DNA from: Phenylobacterium sp.
Lineage (GTDB): Bacteria; Pseudomonadota; Alphaproteobacteria; Caulobacterales; Caulobacteraceae
Direction of reading: 5' to 3'
Length of the DNA: 32,123 nucleotides
Assembly (NCBI RefSeq): GCF_016793225.1
Contig: NZ_JAEUMN010000185.1
Span: 1 to 32,123, forward strand
Shown: positions 30,522 through 32,123 of the stretch, piece by piece
Layout of the letters: every line of letters starts with the position of its first letter
How positions within the stretch are numbered: position 1 is the stretch's first letter
The notes under the pieces: generated by a model
Database searches by the model: none
What the model was told of the DNA's origin: nothing
Seen by the model: the letters and a program-made list of their open reading frames with translations, nothing else
Position numbers and translations under genes: made by a program

Positions 30522-31103
30522 TCACGCCCTGTCGCCCGGCCTCGCCCGCCAGGCTTCGCGGGTCAGTCGCCACGTCTCGCGCAAGCCCGGCCCGCTCACA
30601 TAGACGTTCGGCGTCACGTCGATGAGCTGCGCGCCTTGCTTCTCCTTGATGCGGCGCGAGCCTTGGTTCGCCTGGGCGTTGGTCAGCCACAGCTCAGGCC
30701 AGTCCAGGACCTCGAAGGCGTAGCGGGTCACCGCCTCGGCGGCCTCGAACATCAGTCCCTGCCCGTGGAGCCGCGGATCGAGCCAGAAGCCGCGGTTGTC
30801 CCGTGTCGTCTCGTCGCCGGGCCACAGGTCGATGCGCCCGCGCAACTCGTCCGAGCCCCGGAGCGTGATGGCCCAGAACATCTTCTCGCCCCGCGCCCGC
30901 TGGGCGAGGCAGTCGGCCATGTTCGTGGCGGCGCCGTCGTCGGGATAGGGCCATGGCACCTGGGCGTTCAGGTGGCGGACGACCTCCCACTGCGGGAAGA
31001 TCCGCTGGATCGCGGGAACGTCGTCCTCGCGCAGGGGGCGCAGGACGAGCCGCCGGGTCTCCAGCGTCGGCGTGGGGGGCAGAGGGGTTCGCATCTCGGT
31101 CAT
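30522..31103 (-). CDS. GNAT-family N-acetyltransferase (RimJ/RimL-like)
   Basis: A 193-residue acetyltransferase. It begins LETRRLVLRPLREDDVPAI, the RimJ/RimL opening, and continues with FWAITLRGSDELRGRIDLW, the acetyl-CoA loop region RGFWLDPRLHGQGLMFEAAEAVTRYAFEVLDWPELWLTNAQANQGSRRIKEKQGA, and a short tail. The acceptor, a protein N-terminus, amine or antibiotic, is unknown. The ATG at 31103 has AGGA upstream; a Met three residues later is also possible. It lies 186 bp upstream of amtB on the same strand and could be read with it. Confidence 0.9.
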   Translation of the reverse strand: MTEMRTPLPPTPTLETRRLVLRPLREDDVPAIQRIFPQWEVVRHLNAQVPWPYPDDGAATNMADCLAQRARGEKMFWAITLRGSDELRGRIDLWPGDETTRDNRGFWLDPRLHGQGLMFEAAEAVTRYAFEVLDWPELWLTNAQANQGSRRIKEKQGAQLIDVTPNVYVSGPGLRETWRLTREAWRARPGDRA

Positions 31104-31160
31104 TTTCGATCCTGGTCGAAAGATGCCGGAAGCCGGGGAGCGCCTTCCTGTGGTCCGCAC

Positions 31161-31186
31161 GAGCCCCGGCCGATCCGGCGGGGCTC
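31161..31186. repeat. Hairpin upstream of the GNAT gene
   Basis: GAGCCCC (31161-31167) pairs with GGGGCTC (31180-31186), enclosing a further partly palindromic GGCCGATCCGGC. It lies in the 225-bp gap between the small membrane protein gene and the acetyltransferase gene. It may terminate the radical SAM operon, although no T-run follows. Confidence 0.35.
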
Positions 31187-31328
31187 TGGAGGGGAAGGCT
31201 AGATCGCGCGCACGCGGCCGTCCCGGAGCCCCACGAGGGTGGCTTCGTTGCAACCGGACGGGTTTGCGGCCTTGCGAACCATGGGAGGGGCCGTAGCACG
31301 GCCGGCGCCCTCCAGCCTAGCGGGGGCG

Positions 31329-31628
31329 TCAGGGCGTAGGCCCGTCCTGCGGCTCGTCGAGGCGCACGACGATCTTCGGCGGGTCGGAGGCCCGCAACAT
31401 CCTGCGGCCGCCGTAGAACAGGCCGATCCCGATGGCGGTGGGAAGTCCGCCGATGATCAGCGCCAGGAGCGCCACCTCGCCGCCGCCGAACACGTCGCCC
31501 CGGCCTCCGAACAGGCCGCCCAGGACGAAGACCCCGGTGCAGAGCCCGCAGAGGACGGTCATCAGCCCTCCGACCGCTATCAGCGCCATGCCGAAGAAAC
31601 CTAGGACGGGGTTGCTGCGCTGGGTCAT
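31329..31628 (-). CDS. Small membrane protein with CGLCT motif
   Basis: A 99-residue protein with two or three hydrophobic segments (about 8-30, 35-45 and 50-75), then a basic GGRRMLRASD and an acidic/Pro tail. It contains GGLMTVLCGLCTG, very like the GGLIGLLCGTCTW of the gene just upstream, and both have an aromatic-glycine helix before a basic end. No family recognised. Its ATG overlaps the upstream stop by four bases (ATGA), so it is translationally coupled. A metal- or heme-binding or redox use of the paired cysteines is possible but only inferred. Confidence 0.65.
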   Translation of the reverse strand: MTQRSNPVLGFFGMALIAVGGLMTVLCGLCTGVFVLGGLFGGRGDVFGGGEVALLALIIGGLPTAIGIGLFYGGRRMLRASDPPKIVVRLDEPQDGPTP

Positions 31629-31849
31629 GGTTCGCTGTTCGTCAAAACCCGCCCCGGCCCGCCGACAAACAGCCAGACGCCGAAGGCGATGGGCGCGACG
31701 CCGACGTAAGCCAGCGGCCGGTAGAAGGGATCGCCATTGTGCAGCCCGTTCCAGGTGCAGGTCCCGCACAGCAACCCGATCAGACCACCAGCGGCCGTCA
31801 GGATGTAGCCGTTCCAGCGAGCGTCCTCGCGATCCCGCTTCCCCGTCAC
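31625..31849 (-). CDS. Very small membrane protein with CGTCT motif
   Basis: A 74-residue protein starting with GTG (31849), which overlaps the stop of the upstream gene by four bases (GTGA). It has two hydrophobic segments (about 15-32 and 46-63) and GGLIGLLCGTCTWNGLHNGDPFYRP in the first. The C-terminus overlaps the next ATG. Similarity of length, topology and CGxCT motif to the following gene suggests a duplicated pair. The GTG start is chosen because of the overlap; the frame stays open upstream. Confidence 0.6.
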   Translation of the reverse strand: MTGKRDREDARWNGYILTAAGGLIGLLCGTCTWNGLHNGDPFYRPLAYVGVAPIAFGVWLFVGGPGRVLTNSEP

Positions 31850-32123
31850 GGCTGCCGCCCCCGCGCCAGAGCCGCGGCGCCTGCCGCGCCCGGTCGGTAG
31901 AAGGTGTTGAAGGTGTCGAAGGGGACGATGCGGCCGTCCGGCTGGACGAAGTGGACGCAACTGCGCTTCACCGTGCCCAGATCGAAATTGAAGCGGTCGA
32001 GGAACTGGCTGACCACGACGCGGAAGGTGTTTTCGTAGGCGACCTCCTGCGGCACCGCCGCCTCCGGCAGGCAGCACAGCAGCGAGGCGAGCTTCTCCGA
32101 GGTGTTCCCTTGCGCCGTCGACA
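31846..32123 (-). CDS. C-terminus of a probable radical SAM protein (partial, runs off the right edge)
   Basis: About 91 codons of the 3' end of a gene that enters from the right edge. The visible part reads STAQGNTSEKL...LLCCLP, a helical VVVSQFLDRFNFDLGTVKRSC, then VHFVQPDGRIVPFDTFNTFYRPG and an Ala/Arg tail. The SCVHFVxPDGRIxPFDTxN ending resembles the C-terminus of a group of large radical SAM Fe-S enzymes (COG1964-like, related to archaeal MJ0619/Tes). The CxxxCxxC domain is outside the window, so the family is a moderate guess from memory of that ending. It is followed by two coupled membrane protein genes (GTGA, ATGA overlaps). Confidence 0.5.
   Translation of the reverse strand, partial: STAQGNTSEKLASLLCCLPEAAVPQEVAYENTFRVVVSQFLDRFNFDLGTVKRSCVHFVQPDGRIVPFDTFNTFYRPGAAGAAALARGRQP

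Noticed and set aside
31200-31300. tRNA-like look in the gap upstream of the GNAT gene
   Set aside because: No acceptor stem pairing, no GGTTCRA T-loop in the right place and no anticodon arm could be found.
1-32123. CRISPR array, integrase or att sites
   Set aside because: I saw no regularly spaced direct repeats, no cas-like proteins, no integrase and no tRNA gene in the window.

Overview
The window is very GC-rich, tightly packed bacterial chromosome. Gene content (hflKC, serB, an ilvB with a leader-peptide attenuator, a UrcA-family protein, a Mrp protein without cysteine pair, many small-molecule oxidoreductases and GSTs) and promoter-like sites of the Caulobacter type point to an alphaproteobacterium of the Caulobacteraceae, perhaps Phenylobacterium or a relative. 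This placement is inference from reading the sequence; no search was run.

Layout. Positions 1-870 hold no core gene. They carry a hairpin repeat (72-104) and a small GIY-YIG nuclease gene enclosed by two near-identical inverted 52-bp palindromic repeats (242-766). Positions 877-9120 are housekeeping. ilvB has a short leader peptide rich in Ile/Leu/Val codons and an intrinsic terminator, a complete attenuator. miaA and serB are divergent with overlapping start codons. Then come a HAD hydrolase, a UrcA-family secreted protein, hflK-hflC behind a heat-shock-like promoter, and a Mrp-family ATPase. Positions 9125-11990 hold two tandem paralogous GPH-type sugar:cation symporters.

Positions about 12.1-13.8 kb are a foreign-looking island: a broken Rhs/YD-repeat gene remnant followed by lower-GC small membrane proteins and an orphan hypothetical. 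Positions 13.9-17.8 kb hold an SDR dehydrogenase and a DevCAB-like ABC exporter (permease, ATPase, membrane fusion protein). Positions 18.0-22.7 kb hold an unknown helical protein, then a run of NupC nucleoside transporter, TauE/SafE permease, GST and a Tat-type exported protein.

Positions 22.7-24.2 kb (minus strand) pair a luciferase-like monooxygenase with a PaaI-type thioesterase. Positions 24.3-28.9 kb (plus strand) hold a small exported protein, acyl-CoA dehydrogenase, DUF3253 protein, GST, an alpha/beta-hydrolase lipoprotein and leucine dehydrogenase. The right end (minus strand) holds an Amt ammonium transporter, a GNAT acetyltransferase and a translationally coupled cluster: the C-terminus of a probable radical SAM protein followed by two tiny membrane proteins sharing a CGxCT motif.

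Functional links: branched-chain amino acids are made (IlvB) and broken down (leucine dehydrogenase, acyl-CoA dehydrogenase), and ammonium released by deamination lies next to an ammonium channel gene. The most unusual items are the repeat-bounded GIY-YIG cassette lying directly downstream of ilvB where ilvN would be expected, the ilvB attenuator, a 17/20 shared site upstream of two unrelated exporters, the Rhs remnant island, and the radical SAM/small-membrane-protein operon.
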